Assembly: GCA_041650635.1 (NCBI GenBank)
Contig: JBAZKV010000011.1
Span: 1 to 54,341, forward strand
Length of the DNA stretch: 54,341 nt
Reading direction: 5' to 3'
Origin: Candidatus Margulisiibacteriota bacterium
GTDB lineage: Bacteria > Margulisbacteria > WOR-1 > JAKLHX01 > JBAZKV01
The notes under the pieces were generated by a model, which had not been told where the DNA came from, searched no databases, and was given only the letters and a program-made list of their open reading frames with translations. Of the stretch, positions 1 through 9,447 are shown in pieces. A program made the translations under genes and the position numbers. Numbering within the stretch: the first letter of the stretch is position 1; every line of letters begins with the position of its first letter.

Positions 1-1
1 G

Positions 2-583
2 CAGATAATGCTGCACAGCGCCATAGCCGAGGAAAAAAGGCTTTTCGGCATAAAAGAGGTGGCCCTCTCTATCAAAGACAAGATGATAAGAAGGCATCCC
101 CATGTTTTTGGCGGCAAAAAGGTGTCGGGCATAAAAGAGATCTGGTCTAACTGGGAAGAAATAAAGAAAAATGAGGCTGTTGCCCGCTCTATCCTCGACA
201 GCATCCCAAAGGCCCTTCCCGCGCTTTACAGGGCGGAAAAATCTCAGAAAAAGGCTTCCAGGGTGGGCTTTGACTGGGACTGTGCGGCAGGGGCCTGGGA
301 CAAGGTGGAAGAGGAGCTGCTCGAGATAAAAGAGCTTCTGTCTAATAAAAAGCCGAACAAAAAAAGGCTTGAGGAAGAGATCGGGGACCTGTTGTTCTCT
401 GTGGTCAATGTCGCAAGAAAGACGGGCATCAGCGCGGAGAATGCGCTTCACGGCGCAGTGAAAAAATTCTCAAAAAGATTTTTTCATATGGAAAAATTAG
501 CAGCAGAAAAGAACAGGAAACTTGCTCAGATGAGCTTTGAGCAGCTTAATGCGGAGTGGGAAAAGGCAAAAAAGCACCACTAG
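2..583 (+). CDS. mazG: MazG nucleoside triphosphate pyrophosphohydrolase, C-terminal part
   Basis: MazG hydrolyses (d)NTPs to the monophosphates plus pyrophosphate and cleans the nucleotide pool. The reading frame is open from base 2, so the N-terminal part lies outside the window. The ATG at 8 is internal, because the residues around it (QIMLHSAIAEE) match the middle of the first MazG helical repeat. The signature RRHPHVF is present, followed by the second repeat with EEELLEIKE and EEEIGDLLFSVVNVAR. In those, the Glu/Asp residues of the ExxE and ExxD pattern bind Mg2+. The gene ends with TAG at 581-583, about 50 bp before ftsH. Family assignment is secure; the full length cannot be seen. Confidence 0.93.
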   Translation, partial: QIMLHSAIAEEKRLFGIKEVALSIKDKMIRRHPHVFGGKKVSGIKEIWSNWEEIKKNEAVARSILDSIPKALPALYRAEKSQKKASRVGFDWDCAAGAWDKVEEELLEIKELLSNKKPNKKRLEEEIGDLLFSVVNVARKTGISAENALHGAVKKFSKRFFHMEKLAAEKNRKLAQMSFEQLNAEWEKAKKHH

Positions 584-614
584 GCGGCTTCACACAGATG
601 GCCTGCATTTGTTG

Positions 615-620
615 TATAAT
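615..620 (+). promoter_or_regulatory. -10 box for ftsH with a very short leader
   Basis: A perfect TATAAT lies 12 nt before the ATG of ftsH. Transcription would start near 627, leaving a leader of about 6 nt and no room for a ribosome binding site. No convincing -35 is seen; TTCACA at 589-594 is 20 bp away. Inference from sequence only. Confidence 0.45.
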
Positions 621-632
621 TGGGTTAAAATC

Positions 633-2474
633 ATGAAAGACAATTGGAAGAACATCCTTATTTATGGAGCAGCCGCTCTTCTGCTTATCCTTTTCCTGTC
701 GCCATTTTTCGGAGGAGCCAACAAGCAAAAGGAAATATCTTTCTCCGAATTCCTCAACAAGGTTGACGGAGGCACCGTAAAACAGATCACTATTTCCGGA
801 GAGATGATCAACGGGCGCTCACTTGACGGCAGCACATTCAAGACCAGGGCGATCAATTATCCAAATCTTGTCCAGAACCTTAGGAACAAGAGCGTAGAAA
901 TAAAAGTCGAGCCTCCGGCAGAGTCCGGATGGTTCGTCAATCTCCTGGTGCAGATAGTGCTTCCTCTGTTGTTCTTTGCAGGGCTCTGGTGGCTGCTTAT
1001 GAGGCAGGCCCACGGCGCCAATTCGAGCGCCTTGTCCTTTGGCAAGGCCAGAGTAAAGCCCTTTGAGGGCGGACAAAAGGCCACCTTTGCCGATGTGGCC
1101 GGCATAGAGGAGGCAAAGGAGGAGCTTAAAGAGATCGTTGAATTCTTAAAAGTTCCGCAAAAGTTCCAGGAGATAGGGGCCAGGATACCGAAAGGCGTTT
1201 TGCTGATGGGAGCTCCCGGGACAGGAAAAACGCTTCTTGCCAGAGCTATCGCCGGAGAGGCCGGGGTGCCGTTCTTTTCGCTTTCGGGTTCCGATTTTGT
1301 TGAGATGTTCGTCGGGGTCGGCGCTTCAAGGGTAAGGGACCTTTTTTCGCAGGCAAAAAAAAGCTCTCCATGTATTATCTTTATGGACGAGATAGACGCC
1401 GTGGGAAGGCACCGCGGAGCCGGACTTGGCGGAGGGCATGACGAAAGAGAGCAGACCCTTAACCAGCTGTTGGTTGAGATGGACGGGTTTGACCCCAAGA
1501 CGAATATAATCGTGGTTGCTGCTACCAACAGACCTGATATACTGGACCCGGCTCTGCTAAGACCCGGCAGGTTTGACAGGCAGATAGTTCTGGACAAGCC
1601 GGACATAAAGGGGCGCAAAGATATCCTGAGCATCCATATCAAAGGCGTAAAATTGGAGTCCGGAGTGGATGTTGAAGTTCTTGCCAGAAGGACCCCGGGT
1701 TTTTCCGGAGCGGACCTGCAGAACCTGGTGAATGAGGCCGCTATACTTGCAGCAAGAAGGAACAAAAAGAAGGTTTCCATGGCGGAGATGGAAGAGGCCA
1801 TAGAGAGAGGGATCGCAGGGCCAGCAAAAAAGAGCAGGGTCATCAATGAGAAAGAAAAGGATATAATAGCCTACCATGAGGTAGGCCATTCGCTGCTTGC
1901 CAAGCTGCTGCCCAATTCGGACCCGGTACACAAGATATCCATACTGCCACGGGGCTTTGCCCTGGGCTATACTCTGCAGCTGCCGCTGGAGGACAAATAC
2001 CTTGTCACAAAAGAGGAGGTCCTTAACCAAATAACCATTCTTTTGGGAGGCCGCGTGGCCGAGGACATGACCTTTAACGAAATGACCTCCGGAGCGCATA
2101 ACGACCTTGAAAGGGCCACCGAGATGGCCAGAAAAATGGTGTGTGAATACGGGATGAGCGGTCTGGGGCCCAGGACCTTTGGAAAGCCCCAGCACCAGGT
2201 CTTTTTAGGAAGGGACCTTGGGGAGCTCAAGGACTACGGTGAGAACACGGCCAAGAAGATAGATGATGAAGTGGACGAGATCATAGAGTCCTGTTATTCA
2301 AAGGCAAAAAAACTTATGGCAGACAACAGGGCAAGACTGGATCTGATAGCTAAGCAATTGAGAGAAAAAGAAACACTGGAAGGAGAAGAACTGAACAGGC
2401 TTTTTAACTGGGCAAAAGAGAAACCGCAAAAGACGGGACAGGAAGAGGACAAGACCCAGGAGGCCTTATTCTGA
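633..2474 (+). CDS. ftsH: FtsH ATP-dependent zinc metalloprotease
   Basis: A membrane-anchored AAA+ protease that extracts and degrades membrane and short-lived cytosolic proteins as a hexamer. The chosen start is ATG 633 (613 aa), which gives the usual short N-terminus before the first transmembrane helix (about residues 6-24). The frame is open further upstream, but that stretch overlaps mazG and looks unlike FtsH. A periplasmic domain is followed by a second helix (about 110-130). The AAA module has Walker A GAPGTGKT, Walker B CIIFMDEIDA and the second region of homology ATNRPDILDPALLRPGRFDRQ. The zinc-binding HEVGH motif of the peptidase domain is present. The stop overlaps the next start (TGATG), so ftsH and ftcD are probably translationally coupled. 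Confidence 0.97.
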   Translation: MKDNWKNILIYGAAALLLILFLSPFFGGANKQKEISFSEFLNKVDGGTVKQITISGEMINGRSLDGSTFKTRAINYPNLVQNLRNKSVEIKVEPPAESGWFVNLLVQIVLPLLFFAGLWWLLMRQAHGANSSALSFGKARVKPFEGGQKATFADVAGIEEAKEELKEIVEFLKVPQKFQEIGARIPKGVLLMGAPGTGKTLLARAIAGEAGVPFFSLSGSDFVEMFVGVGASRVRDLFSQAKKSSPCIIFMDEIDAVGRHRGAGLGGGHDEREQTLNQLLVEMDGFDPKTNIIVVAATNRPDILDPALLRPGRFDRQIVLDKPDIKGRKDILSIHIKGVKLESGVDVEVLARRTPGFSGADLQNLVNEAAILAARRNKKKVSMAEMEEAIERGIAGPAKKSRVINEKEKDIIAYHEVGHSLLAKLLPNSDPVHKISILPRGFALGYTLQLPLEDKYLVTKEEVLNQITILLGGRVAEDMTFNEMTSGAHNDLERATEMARKMVCEYGMSGLGPRTFGKPQHQVFLGRDLGELKDYGENTAKKIDDEVDEIIESCYSKAKKLMADNRARLDLIAKQLREKETLEGEELNRLFNWAKEKPQKTGQEEDKTQEALF

Positions 2475-3367
2475 TGGAAAAGATAATAGAGTGCGTACCC
2501 AATTTTTCTATCGGCAAGAACGAAGCTGCAGCGGAGCAGATAATTAGTGCTATTAAGTCGGTAAGCGCGGATGTGCGAGTTCTGGATCATTCTTATGATC
2601 CAGACCACGGCAGGCTGGTTGTCACCTATATAGGGGACGGGGACACCTTGAGGGATGCTACTTATCAGGGAGTGAAAAAAGCCGTTGAGATCGTTAATCT
2701 GAATTATCACGAAGGGGTGCACCCTTATATAGGAGCAGTGGATGTAATACCCCTGATCCCGCTGAGAAAGGCCACTTTTAACGATTGCATCAAGATAAGG
2801 AACGAGCTGTCAAAAAAGATCTCCGATGAGCTGGCTATACCTGTGTTCATTTATGGAAGCATAGCCAAAAAGCCGGAGAGGAACGAACTTTCTTCCATCA
2901 GGAAAGGCGGCATAGAGGGAGTATCCGGAAGGATGGCGACCCCCGAAGGCAGGCCGGATTTCGGGCCCGCCAGGCTGCATCCCACTGCCGGGGCGGTTGC
3001 GATAGGGGCAAGGGAGATACTGATAGCCTTTAATGTCAATCTTGATTCCAGGGATATTGAGGCCGCAAAAGGGATAGCTGCAAAAATAAGGGCAAAAAAC
3101 TCGGCGCTGCGCGGGGTCAAGGCCATAGGAGTGGAGCTGTCAAGCAGAGGCATGGTCCAGGTGGCCGTTAATATAATGCATTACAAGTCTGCTTCGATAA
3201 AACAGGTTTTTGATGCAATAAAAAAAGAAACAGCCGAAAGGGAGATACCCATACACAGCAGCGAAATAATAGGGCTTATCCCCAAAGATGCTTCTTTTGA
3301 AGGAATGAAGGAATACCTGAAACTGGATAATTGGGACGGAAGCAGGATCCTCGAAAACTTTTTATGA
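2474..3367 (+). CDS. ftcD: Glutamate formimidoyltransferase
   Basis: Transfers the formimino group from formiminoglutamate to tetrahydrofolate, linking histidine breakdown to the one-carbon pool. The opening EKIIECVPNFSIGK is the family hallmark, followed by LDHSYDPDHGR and the central HEGVHPYIGAVDVIPLIP. At 297 aa it matches the stand-alone transferase and lacks the cyclodeaminase half of the mammalian bifunctional enzyme. ATG 2474 overlaps the ftsH stop by one base, and the end overlaps valS as ATGA. No other histidine-degradation gene is in the window, so the formimino donor pathway here is unknown. Confidence 0.93.
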   Translation: MEKIIECVPNFSIGKNEAAAEQIISAIKSVSADVRVLDHSYDPDHGRLVVTYIGDGDTLRDATYQGVKKAVEIVNLNYHEGVHPYIGAVDVIPLIPLRKATFNDCIKIRNELSKKISDELAIPVFIYGSIAKKPERNELSSIRKGGIEGVSGRMATPEGRPDFGPARLHPTAGAVAIGAREILIAFNVNLDSRDIEAAKGIAAKIRAKNSALRGVKAIGVELSSRGMVQVAVNIMHYKSASIKQVFDAIKKETAEREIPIHSSEIIGLIPKDASFEGMKEYLKLDNWDGSRILENFL

Positions 3368-6048
3368 CAACTGAGCTTCCCAAAGCTTATTCCCACAAGG
3401 AAGTGGAAGAACCTCTCTATCACACCTGGGAGCAGAAAAGCTACTTCTCGCCCGACGGACTAAAGGGAGGGACTTTTTCTATTGTTATCCCTCCTCCGAA
3501 TGTCACCGGCTCCCTTCATATGGGGCATGCTCTTGATAACACTCTTCAGGACATCCTGGTGCGCTACAAGAGGATGAAAGGTTTTAAGTCCCTCTGGGTC
3601 CCGGGAACGGACCACGCGGGCATAGCCACCCAGAATGTCGTCGAAAAAGACCTCGCAAAAGAAAAAAAGAGGAAAGAGGACATAGGCAGAGAACAGTTCC
3701 TTGAGCGGGTCTGGGCCTGGAAGGAAAAATTCGGCGGGGCCATCACGGGGCAGCTGCGCAGGCTGGGCGCCTCGTGCGACTGGAAGAGAGAGCGCTTTAC
3801 GATGGACGAGGGCCTTTCAAAAGCGGTGCGCAGGGCCTTTGTCCAGCTCTACAAAGAGGGCCTTATCTACAAGGGCAAAAAAATAATAAACTGGTGCCCC
3901 AGATGCAGCACGGCGCTCTCTGATATCGAGGTTGAACACGAGAACCAGAAGGGAAAGCTCTACTTCATAAGGTATTCCAAAGATATCGTTGTTGCCACCA
4001 CAAGGCCCGAAACAATGCTGGGAGATACGGGTGTGGCGGTGAACCCGAGCGATGAGCGGTACAGAAATCTTATTGGCAAGGTGCTTGAACTGCCTCTTGT
4101 GGGCAGAAAGATCCCTGTCATAGCAGATGAGCTGGTAGATCCTTCTTTTGGGACCGGTGCGGTAAAAGTTACTCCTGCCCACGATGCCGCGGATTTTGAG
4201 ATGGGGGAAAAGCATAACCTTCCAAAGATAAATATCCTTACAAAGAACGGGAAGATCACGCTGGAAGAGCTCGAGAACTTAGAAAAGCAGCGGCTTATCG
4301 GATATGTTGGCCTGGACAGGTTCAAGGCAAGGGAAGCAATAGTTGCCGACCTTGAGAAGAACGGGTTTCTTGAAAAGACGCAGGATTATGACAATTCTCT
4401 CGGCAAATGCTACAGATGCAAAACCGTGATAGAACCTTACAATTCGGACCAGTGGTTCGTAAAGATAAGGCCGCTGGCGGAGCCGGCCATCAAGGCCGTT
4501 GAGGACGGCAGCATCAGGTTTGTCCCCGAAAGATGGGGCAAGGTCTACCTTGATTGGATGATAAATCTTAAGGACTGGTGCATCTCGAGGCAGATCTGGT
4601 GGGGCCACAGGGTCCCTGTCTGGTACTGCAGTTGCGGGGAAGTGATAGCGGCGGAGCGCCCCCCCCTAAAGTGCCCGGGCTGCGGGTCAAAGAACCTGCG
4701 ACAGGACGAGGATGTCCTTGATACCTGGTTCTCTTCTTCTCTCTGGCCATTTTCTACCCTGGGCTGGCCGGAAGAGACGGCGGACCTCAAAGAATATTAC
4801 CCCACTTCGGTACTTATTACCGGATATGACATAATAACTTTTTGGGTGTCCAGAATGATAATGATGGGGCTCAAGTTCATGGGCAAAGAGCCCTTTAAGA
4901 CGGTCTATATCCACGGACTTATCCGTGACATCTCGGGCAAAAAGATGAGCAAATCGCTGGGCAATGTTATAGACCCGATAGGTGTTATTGACAGGGTGGG
5001 GGCCGATGCCCTCCGGTTTTCGCTGTCCTCTCTGGTCACTGCCGGCGGACAGGACCTGAAACTGTCGGAAGAAAAAATAACGGAGGGCAGGAACTTTGCC
5101 AACAAGATCTGGAATGTGGCAAGATTTGTTCTTATGCAGGAGGCCCAGGGACAGAGGACTGCAGACCGGGGACAGGGAACCGCTGACCGTATAGAAAAAG
5201 AAGTTCTTGCTTTGGCTGATAAATGGATATTGAGCCGGTTGAACCTTACGATAGGGCAGGCAACTCAGATGCTTGATTCCTATCAATTCGGGGAAGCGGC
5301 CAAGAGATTATATGAATTTGTGTGGAGCGAGTTTTGTGATTGGTACATTGAAATGTCAAAACCCCAATTACTCAATAACAGCGAGCCTACCCTGAAAGTG
5401 CTGAACCAGGTCCTTTTGACAAGTTTAAAGCTGCTGCATCCGTTCATGCCGTTTGAGACGGAAGAATTGTACGGGAAATTTCCAGTTTTTAGTGACAAAT
5501 GTCCAAACGGAGAGCAGACGATAATGCTGGCCGAGTGGCCGACAGCAGATGAGTCCTTGATAGATGAAAGCGTTGAGAAGAAAATGGGGCTGGTCTTTGA
5601 AGTTATAAGGGCTATAAGGAATCTCAGGGCGGACATGAATATCCAGGCAGGCAAGCCGGTTGAGGTGTTTTTGGAAGCAGGGGAGATGGCCGGGGACCTT
5701 TTGGAGGCAGAAGAGTATATCAAGGCGCTTACCAGGTCCGCCAATGTCAAAATAGAAAAGGCTATAGCCAAAGTCCCGCCAAAAAGCGCAAAGACGACCA
5801 CCGAAAAAATAAACATCTATATCCCTCTGGAAGGCCTGGTGGATTTTGAAAAAGAAGCCTTAAGGCTTAAAAAAAGTCTCGAAGACCTGTCGGCAGCCGC
5901 CAAAAAGATAGAGAGCAAACTGGCGACGCCTTCTTTTACCGAGAACGCAAAGCCAGAACTGGTGGAACTGGAAAAACAGAAACTGAAGGAATATCTTGAA
6001 AGAAGGAAGGTCCTTGAAGAGAGGATCTCTGTCCTGACCAAAAACTAG
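3364..6048 (+). CDS. valS: Valyl-tRNA synthetase
   Basis: Class I aminoacyl-tRNA synthetase that charges tRNA-Val and edits mischarged threonine. ATG 3364 overlaps the ftcD stop (ATGA) and gives 894 aa. The HIGH signature appears as HMGH in PPPNVTGSLHMGHALDN, and the KMSKS loop as GKKMSKSLGNVIDP. The CP1 editing domain (TTRPETMLGDTGVAV) lies between them. A Cys-rich zinc-finger-like region precedes the second catalytic half (CSCGEVI, CPGCGSK). The C-terminus has the Val-specific coiled-coil arm. Between the catalytic core and the anticodon domain there is an odd repeat-like insertion (GQRTADR GQGTADR). The stop shares CTAG with the convergent gene ymdB. Confidence 0.97.
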   Translation: MTTELPKAYSHKEVEEPLYHTWEQKSYFSPDGLKGGTFSIVIPPPNVTGSLHMGHALDNTLQDILVRYKRMKGFKSLWVPGTDHAGIATQNVVEKDLAKEKKRKEDIGREQFLERVWAWKEKFGGAITGQLRRLGASCDWKRERFTMDEGLSKAVRRAFVQLYKEGLIYKGKKIINWCPRCSTALSDIEVEHENQKGKLYFIRYSKDIVVATTRPETMLGDTGVAVNPSDERYRNLIGKVLELPLVGRKIPVIADELVDPSFGTGAVKVTPAHDAADFEMGEKHNLPKINILTKNGKITLEELENLEKQRLIGYVGLDRFKAREAIVADLEKNGFLEKTQDYDNSLGKCYRCKTVIEPYNSDQWFVKIRPLAEPAIKAVEDGSIRFVPERWGKVYLDWMINLKDWCISRQIWWGHRVPVWYCSCGEVIAAERPPLKCPGCGSKNLRQDEDVLDTWFSSSLWPFSTLGWPEETADLKEYYPTSVLITGYDIITFWVSRMIMMGLKFMGKEPFKTVYIHGLIRDISGKKMSKSLGNVIDPIGVIDRVGADALRFSLSSLVTAGGQDLKLSEEKITEGRNFANKIWNVARFVLMQEAQGQRTADRGQGTADRIEKEVLALADKWILSRLNLTIGQATQMLDSYQFGEAAKRLYEFVWSEFCDWYIEMSKPQLLNNSEPTLKVLNQVLLTSLKLLHPFMPFETEELYGKFPVFSDKCPNGEQTIMLAEWPTADESLIDESVEKKMGLVFEVIRAIRNLRADMNIQAGKPVEVFLEAGEMAGDLLEAEEYIKALTRSANVKIEKAIAKVPPKSAKTTTEKINIYIPLEGLVDFEKEALRLKKSLEDLSAAAKKIESKLATPSFTENAKPELVELEKQKLKEYLERRKVLEERISVLTKN
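5148..5189 (+). repeat. Two 21-nt tandem units inside valS
   Basis: Positions 5148-5168 and 5169-5189 are two 21-nt units that agree at 17 of 21 positions. They encode GQRTADR and GQGTADR in-frame. The stretch sits between the catalytic core and the anticodon-binding domain, where a length change would be tolerated. The unit type resembles short in-frame repeats seen in proteins of many environmental genomes; that comparison is from memory. Confidence 0.8.
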
Positions 6049-6818
6049 TCTATGACCCTATTTATCCTTTCGATCTTAAGAGCCCTGCCGCTTTCCTCAT
6101 CTATCTCCAGGTAGACCGCATTAAAAATTAAAGGCCCCTTTGATTCCACCTCGAACCTGTGAGGCATCTGCGAGATAAAACGCTGGATTATAGCGTTCTT
6201 GTCCACGCCAATGACCGAATCATACGAGCCGCACATCCCGACATCGGTGATGAACGCTGTGCCCTGAGAAAGTATCCTTTCGTCCGCGGTCTGTACATGG
6301 GTATGTGTCCCAAGTACAGCGCTTGACCGGCCGTCGGAAAAGTGGGCAAAAGCCGTCTTCTCCGAAGTCGCCTCAGCATGAAGGTCAACCACAATGACCC
6401 TGGTTTCCTTTTTCAACTCGCCCATCAAGACTTCCGCGCATCTGAAAGGGCAGTCCAGTTCTTTCATAAAGACCCTGCCCAGGAGGCTGATCACTCCTAT
6501 GCCTTTGCTGATAAGGCTCCCCCGGCCCGGCGCTCCAGGGGGATAATTGGCCGGACGCACAAAAGCCGGGCATGAGTCTATCTCGGAGGCAAAGTTCTTG
6601 CAGTGCCAGACATGATTGCCGCCGGTCACAACATCGATGCCGAGGGAGGTCAGTTCATCGTACTTCTTTTTGTTTATCCCCATGCCTCCGGCGCAGTTTT
6701 CCCCGTTGGCTATTACAAGGTCGGGACAGTATTGGGACCTTACGGAAGGGAGAAGTTTTTTTACGGTCTCCCTTCCGGGCCTGCCGTTTATGTCGCCTAT
6801 AAAGATTATTTTTTTCAC
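6045..6818 (-). CDS. ymdB: YmdB-type metallophosphoesterase (TIGR00282 family)
   Basis: Calcineurin-like phosphoesterase; in Bacillus the YmdB protein hydrolyses 2',3'-cyclic nucleotides and affects biofilm and motility decisions. The metal-binding motifs are in order: FIGDINGRPGR near the N-terminus, NGENCAGG, GGNHVW, and GTHTHVQTADE near residue 170. At 257 aa it has the family length. The start is GTG at 6818, sharing one base with the rny stop (TAGTG), so it is probably coupled to rny, as in the conserved rny-ymdB pair. Its stop overlaps that of the convergent valS. Confidence 0.93.
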   Translation of the reverse strand: MKKIIFIGDINGRPGRETVKKLLPSVRSQYCPDLVIANGENCAGGMGINKKKYDELTSLGIDVVTGGNHVWHCKNFASEIDSCPAFVRPANYPPGAPGRGSLISKGIGVISLLGRVFMKELDCPFRCAEVLMGELKKETRVIVVDLHAEATSEKTAFAHFSDGRSSAVLGTHTHVQTADERILSQGTAFITDVGMCGSYDSVIGVDKNAIIQRFISQMPHRFEVESKGPLIFNAVYLEIDEESGRALKIERINRVID

Positions 6819-8365
6819 TACTTTGCCGTGTCCGAAGCCCGGGTTTCCCTTATCACGGTAACCCTTATCTCGCCGGGGTATTCAAGCTCGGCCTCGATCT
6901 TTCTTGCAATGTCATAGGCGAGTTTGGGGGCCGTTGAATCATCTATTTTATCGGGTTTGACCGCTATCCTGATCTCTCTTCCGGCCTGGATGGCGTAGGC
7001 CCTTTCCACCCCGGCAAAGGAATTTGCAACTGCTTCCAGTTTTTCAAGCCTCTTTACATAGGCCTCAAGGGTGTCCCTTCTTGCTCCCGGCCTACCAGCA
7101 GAGATGGCATCAGCCACCTGAACGATGATCGCCTCGATCGTCTTAGGTTCCTCGTCGTTGTGGTGCGCCGCTATTGCGTGCACGACCTCGGGAGATTCTC
7201 CCGCTTTTTGGGCGAACATGGAACCCAGACGCGGATGCGTCCCTTCTATTTCCTGGTCTATGGCTTTTCCTATATCGTGTAAAAGCGCAGCCCTTTTGGC
7301 CAGCCTGGCGTTGACCCCGAGTTCCGAGGCTATCATGCCGGCCAGTTTGGAGGCTTCCACGCAGTTGGTGAGCACATTCTGTCCGTAGCTGGTCCTGTAA
7401 TGGAGCCTGCCCAACAGCTGGATAAGTACGGGAGGAAGATTGTGGACATCGGCGTCGAGAGCGGCTTTTTCTCCGTATTCCCACATGGCGACCTTAACTT
7501 CCTGCTTTGACTTTTCGTACATTTCTTCGACCCGCGAAGGATGGATCCTTCCGTCGGAGATCAGTTTTTCAAGCGTAAGGCGCGCTGTTTCTCTCCTCAA
7601 AGGATCAAAGCTCGCAAGAATAACGGCCCCTGGAGTGTCGTCAACTATCAGATCAACCCCGGTCGCGTTCTCAAAAGCCCTGATGTTCCTGCCTTCTTTG
7701 CCGATGATCCTGCCTTTGAGGTCATCGCTGGGCAGCTCAACAGCCGTAACGGTAGATTCTGCCACATGCTCCACCGCGCACCTTTGTATGGCCGTTATGA
7801 GTATCTCCCTTGCCTTGCGGTCGCCCTCTTTCTTTATCTGCTCCTCCTTGTTCCTGATAAGGATGGAGGCCTCTTTTTCTATGTCCTTTTCCAGGTTGGA
7901 CAAAAGGATGCTCTTGGCCTCGTCCTGGGACAACTTTGCGACCTTTTCCAGCTCCTCGATGTTCCTTATCCTGGCTTTGTCCAGTTCCTCCTTTATTTTG
8001 GAGGCCTCTTCGGCTTTTGCTTTGAGAGTTTTTTCCTCGTTTTCCAGCTGTTTTTCTTTTTCGTCAAGATGGTCCTCTTTTTGCCCCAGCCGTCTTTCCA
8101 GGTTCGAGAGTTCGGCCTTTCTCTCTTTGTATTCCTTTTCAAATTCCGAGCGCAGGCGCAGTGATTCGTCCTTGGCCTCTATCAGCGCTTCCTTCCTTTT
8201 TGTCTCGGCTTCCCTTTTTGCGTCCTCAACGATCTTTTTTGCGCTTTCCTCCGCTATCCTGACCTTTTGGTCCACGGTCTGGCGCTTTATCAGCAGATAC
8301 GCCACGGACAGCCCGAATACGATGACTGCCGCAAGAACAAGATATATGAACAACATGAGCTCCAT
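6818..8365 (-). CDS. rny: Ribonuclease Y
   Basis: Membrane-tethered endoribonuclease that initiates mRNA decay. The 515-aa protein has one N-terminal transmembrane helix (about residues 4-25), then a long Lys/Glu-rich coiled coil to about residue 195. A KH domain follows (GRIIGKEGRNIRAFE), then an HD domain with the metal-binding HDIGK and AAHHND. A clear ribosome binding site (GGAGGT) precedes ATG 8365. It lies 47 bp downstream of recA and overlaps ymdB, so recA-rny-ymdB may be one transcript. Confidence 0.97.
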   Translation of the reverse strand: MELMLFIYLVLAAVIVFGLSVAYLLIKRQTVDQKVRIAEESAKKIVEDAKREAETKRKEALIEAKDESLRLRSEFEKEYKERKAELSNLERRLGQKEDHLDEKEKQLENEEKTLKAKAEEASKIKEELDKARIRNIEELEKVAKLSQDEAKSILLSNLEKDIEKEASILIRNKEEQIKKEGDRKAREILITAIQRCAVEHVAESTVTAVELPSDDLKGRIIGKEGRNIRAFENATGVDLIVDDTPGAVILASFDPLRRETARLTLEKLISDGRIHPSRVEEMYEKSKQEVKVAMWEYGEKAALDADVHNLPPVLIQLLGRLHYRTSYGQNVLTNCVEASKLAGMIASELGVNARLAKRAALLHDIGKAIDQEIEGTHPRLGSMFAQKAGESPEVVHAIAAHHNDEEPKTIEAIIVQVADAISAGRPGARRDTLEAYVKRLEKLEAVANSFAGVERAYAIQAGREIRIAVKPDKIDDSTAPKLAYDIARKIEAELEYPGEIRVTVIRETRASDTAK

Positions 8366-8412
8366 TTTAATACCTCCGTTTAATAGCCCGGCTAAATGCC
8401 TTTAAGGCCTTA

Positions 8413-9447
8413 CTATTTCTTTTTTTTGGGTTCTTCCTTCTGGTGTTTTGCCCCGGGATTCTGGGCGTCTATCACCTTTCTCACTGCATTTTCGATCTTC
8501 ACAAAAATGTCCTTATGGTCCTTAAGATACTGTCTGGAATTGTCCCACCCTTGGCCGAGCTTTTCTTCGCCGAACAGATACCAGGCCCCGCTTTTCTGGA
8601 CAATGTTGTAGCTTACCGCAAGGTCCAAAAGATCGCCTTCTTTGTTGATGCCCTCGCCGTGGATAAGCACAAAGCTTGCTTCCCTGAACGGGGGCGCGAC
8701 CTTGTTCTTGACCACCTTGACCCTGACCCTTGAGCCTATTATTTTATCCGCCTCCTTTATCTTTTCGATCACCCTTACATCAAGCCTGACCGAACAATAG
8801 AACTTGAGCGCTCGTCCTCCCGGGGTCGTTTCCGGGTTCCCGAACATGACCCCGATCTTTTCCCTCAACTGGTTGATAAAGATAACAATGGTCTTTGACT
8901 TGCTGATAACTCCGGTGAGCTTTCGCAGAGCCTGGGACATTAGCCTTGCCTGCATGCCCATCTGCATATCGCCCATGTCGCCGTCAACCTCGGACTTGGG
9001 TACCAGAGCGGCCACGGAATCGATAACGATCACATCCACTGCCCCGCTGCGGACCAGCGTTTCGCAGATCTCAAGGGCCTGCTCGCCGTAATCCGGCTGC
9101 GAGATGAGCAGATTGTCTATGTCCACCCCCAGCTTTTTTGCATAGACAGGGTCAAGCGCGTGTTCGGCGTCTATGAACGCGGCTATGCCCCCTTTTTTCT
9201 GCGCCGCCGCTACCACATGCAGCGAAACCGTGGTCTTTCCGCCTGCCTCAGGACCGTATATCTCTATAACCCTTCCCCTCGGCAGACCCCCGACGCCTAA
9301 AGCCGCATCAAGGGATATGGAACCCGTGGGGATGGACTCTACCGTGAACCTGGTGGAATCCCCCATCTTCATTATCGAGCCCTTGCCGTAATTCTTCTCG
9401 ATCTGCGAGATCGCCAGCCCCAGAGCCTTGGTCTTTTCGTCAGCCAT
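8413..9447 (-). CDS. recA: RecA recombinase
   Basis: DNA-dependent ATPase that forms filaments for homologous recombination and triggers LexA-type self-cleavage. At 344 aa it has the normal length. Walker A reads GPEAGGKTT, where many RecA proteins have GPESSGKTT. The start (KALGLAISQIEKNYGKGSIMKMG) and loop L2 region (GVMFGNPETTPGGRALKFY) are typical. The C-terminus ends in a run of lysines rather than the usual acidic tail. The start is ATG 9447 after AGGGGAAA. A TATAAA-like -10 lies about 30 nt upstream. Its neighbours follow the common pgsA-cinA-recA-rny order. Confidence 0.97.
   Translation of the reverse strand: MADEKTKALGLAISQIEKNYGKGSIMKMGDSTRFTVESIPTGSISLDAALGVGGLPRGRVIEIYGPEAGGKTTVSLHVVAAAQKKGGIAAFIDAEHALDPVYAKKLGVDIDNLLISQPDYGEQALEICETLVRSGAVDVIVIDSVAALVPKSEVDGDMGDMQMGMQARLMSQALRKLTGVISKSKTIVIFINQLREKIGVMFGNPETTPGGRALKFYCSVRLDVRVIEKIKEADKIIGSRVRVKVVKNKVAPPFREASFVLIHGEGINKEGDLLDLAVSYNIVQKSGAWYLFGEEKLGQGWDNSRQYLKDHKDIFVKIENAVRKVIDAQNPGAKHQKEEPKKKK

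Noticed and set aside
2..583. MazG as a naturally truncated gene
   Set aside because: The frame is open to the first base and the missing part would lie upstream, so the shortness is due to the window edge.
857..1846. Long open frame antisense to ftsH
   Set aside because: It mirrors the codon bias of ftsH, has no family resemblance, and lies wholly within a certain gene. Similar antisense frames over rny (7440-8405) and ftsK were dropped for the same reason.
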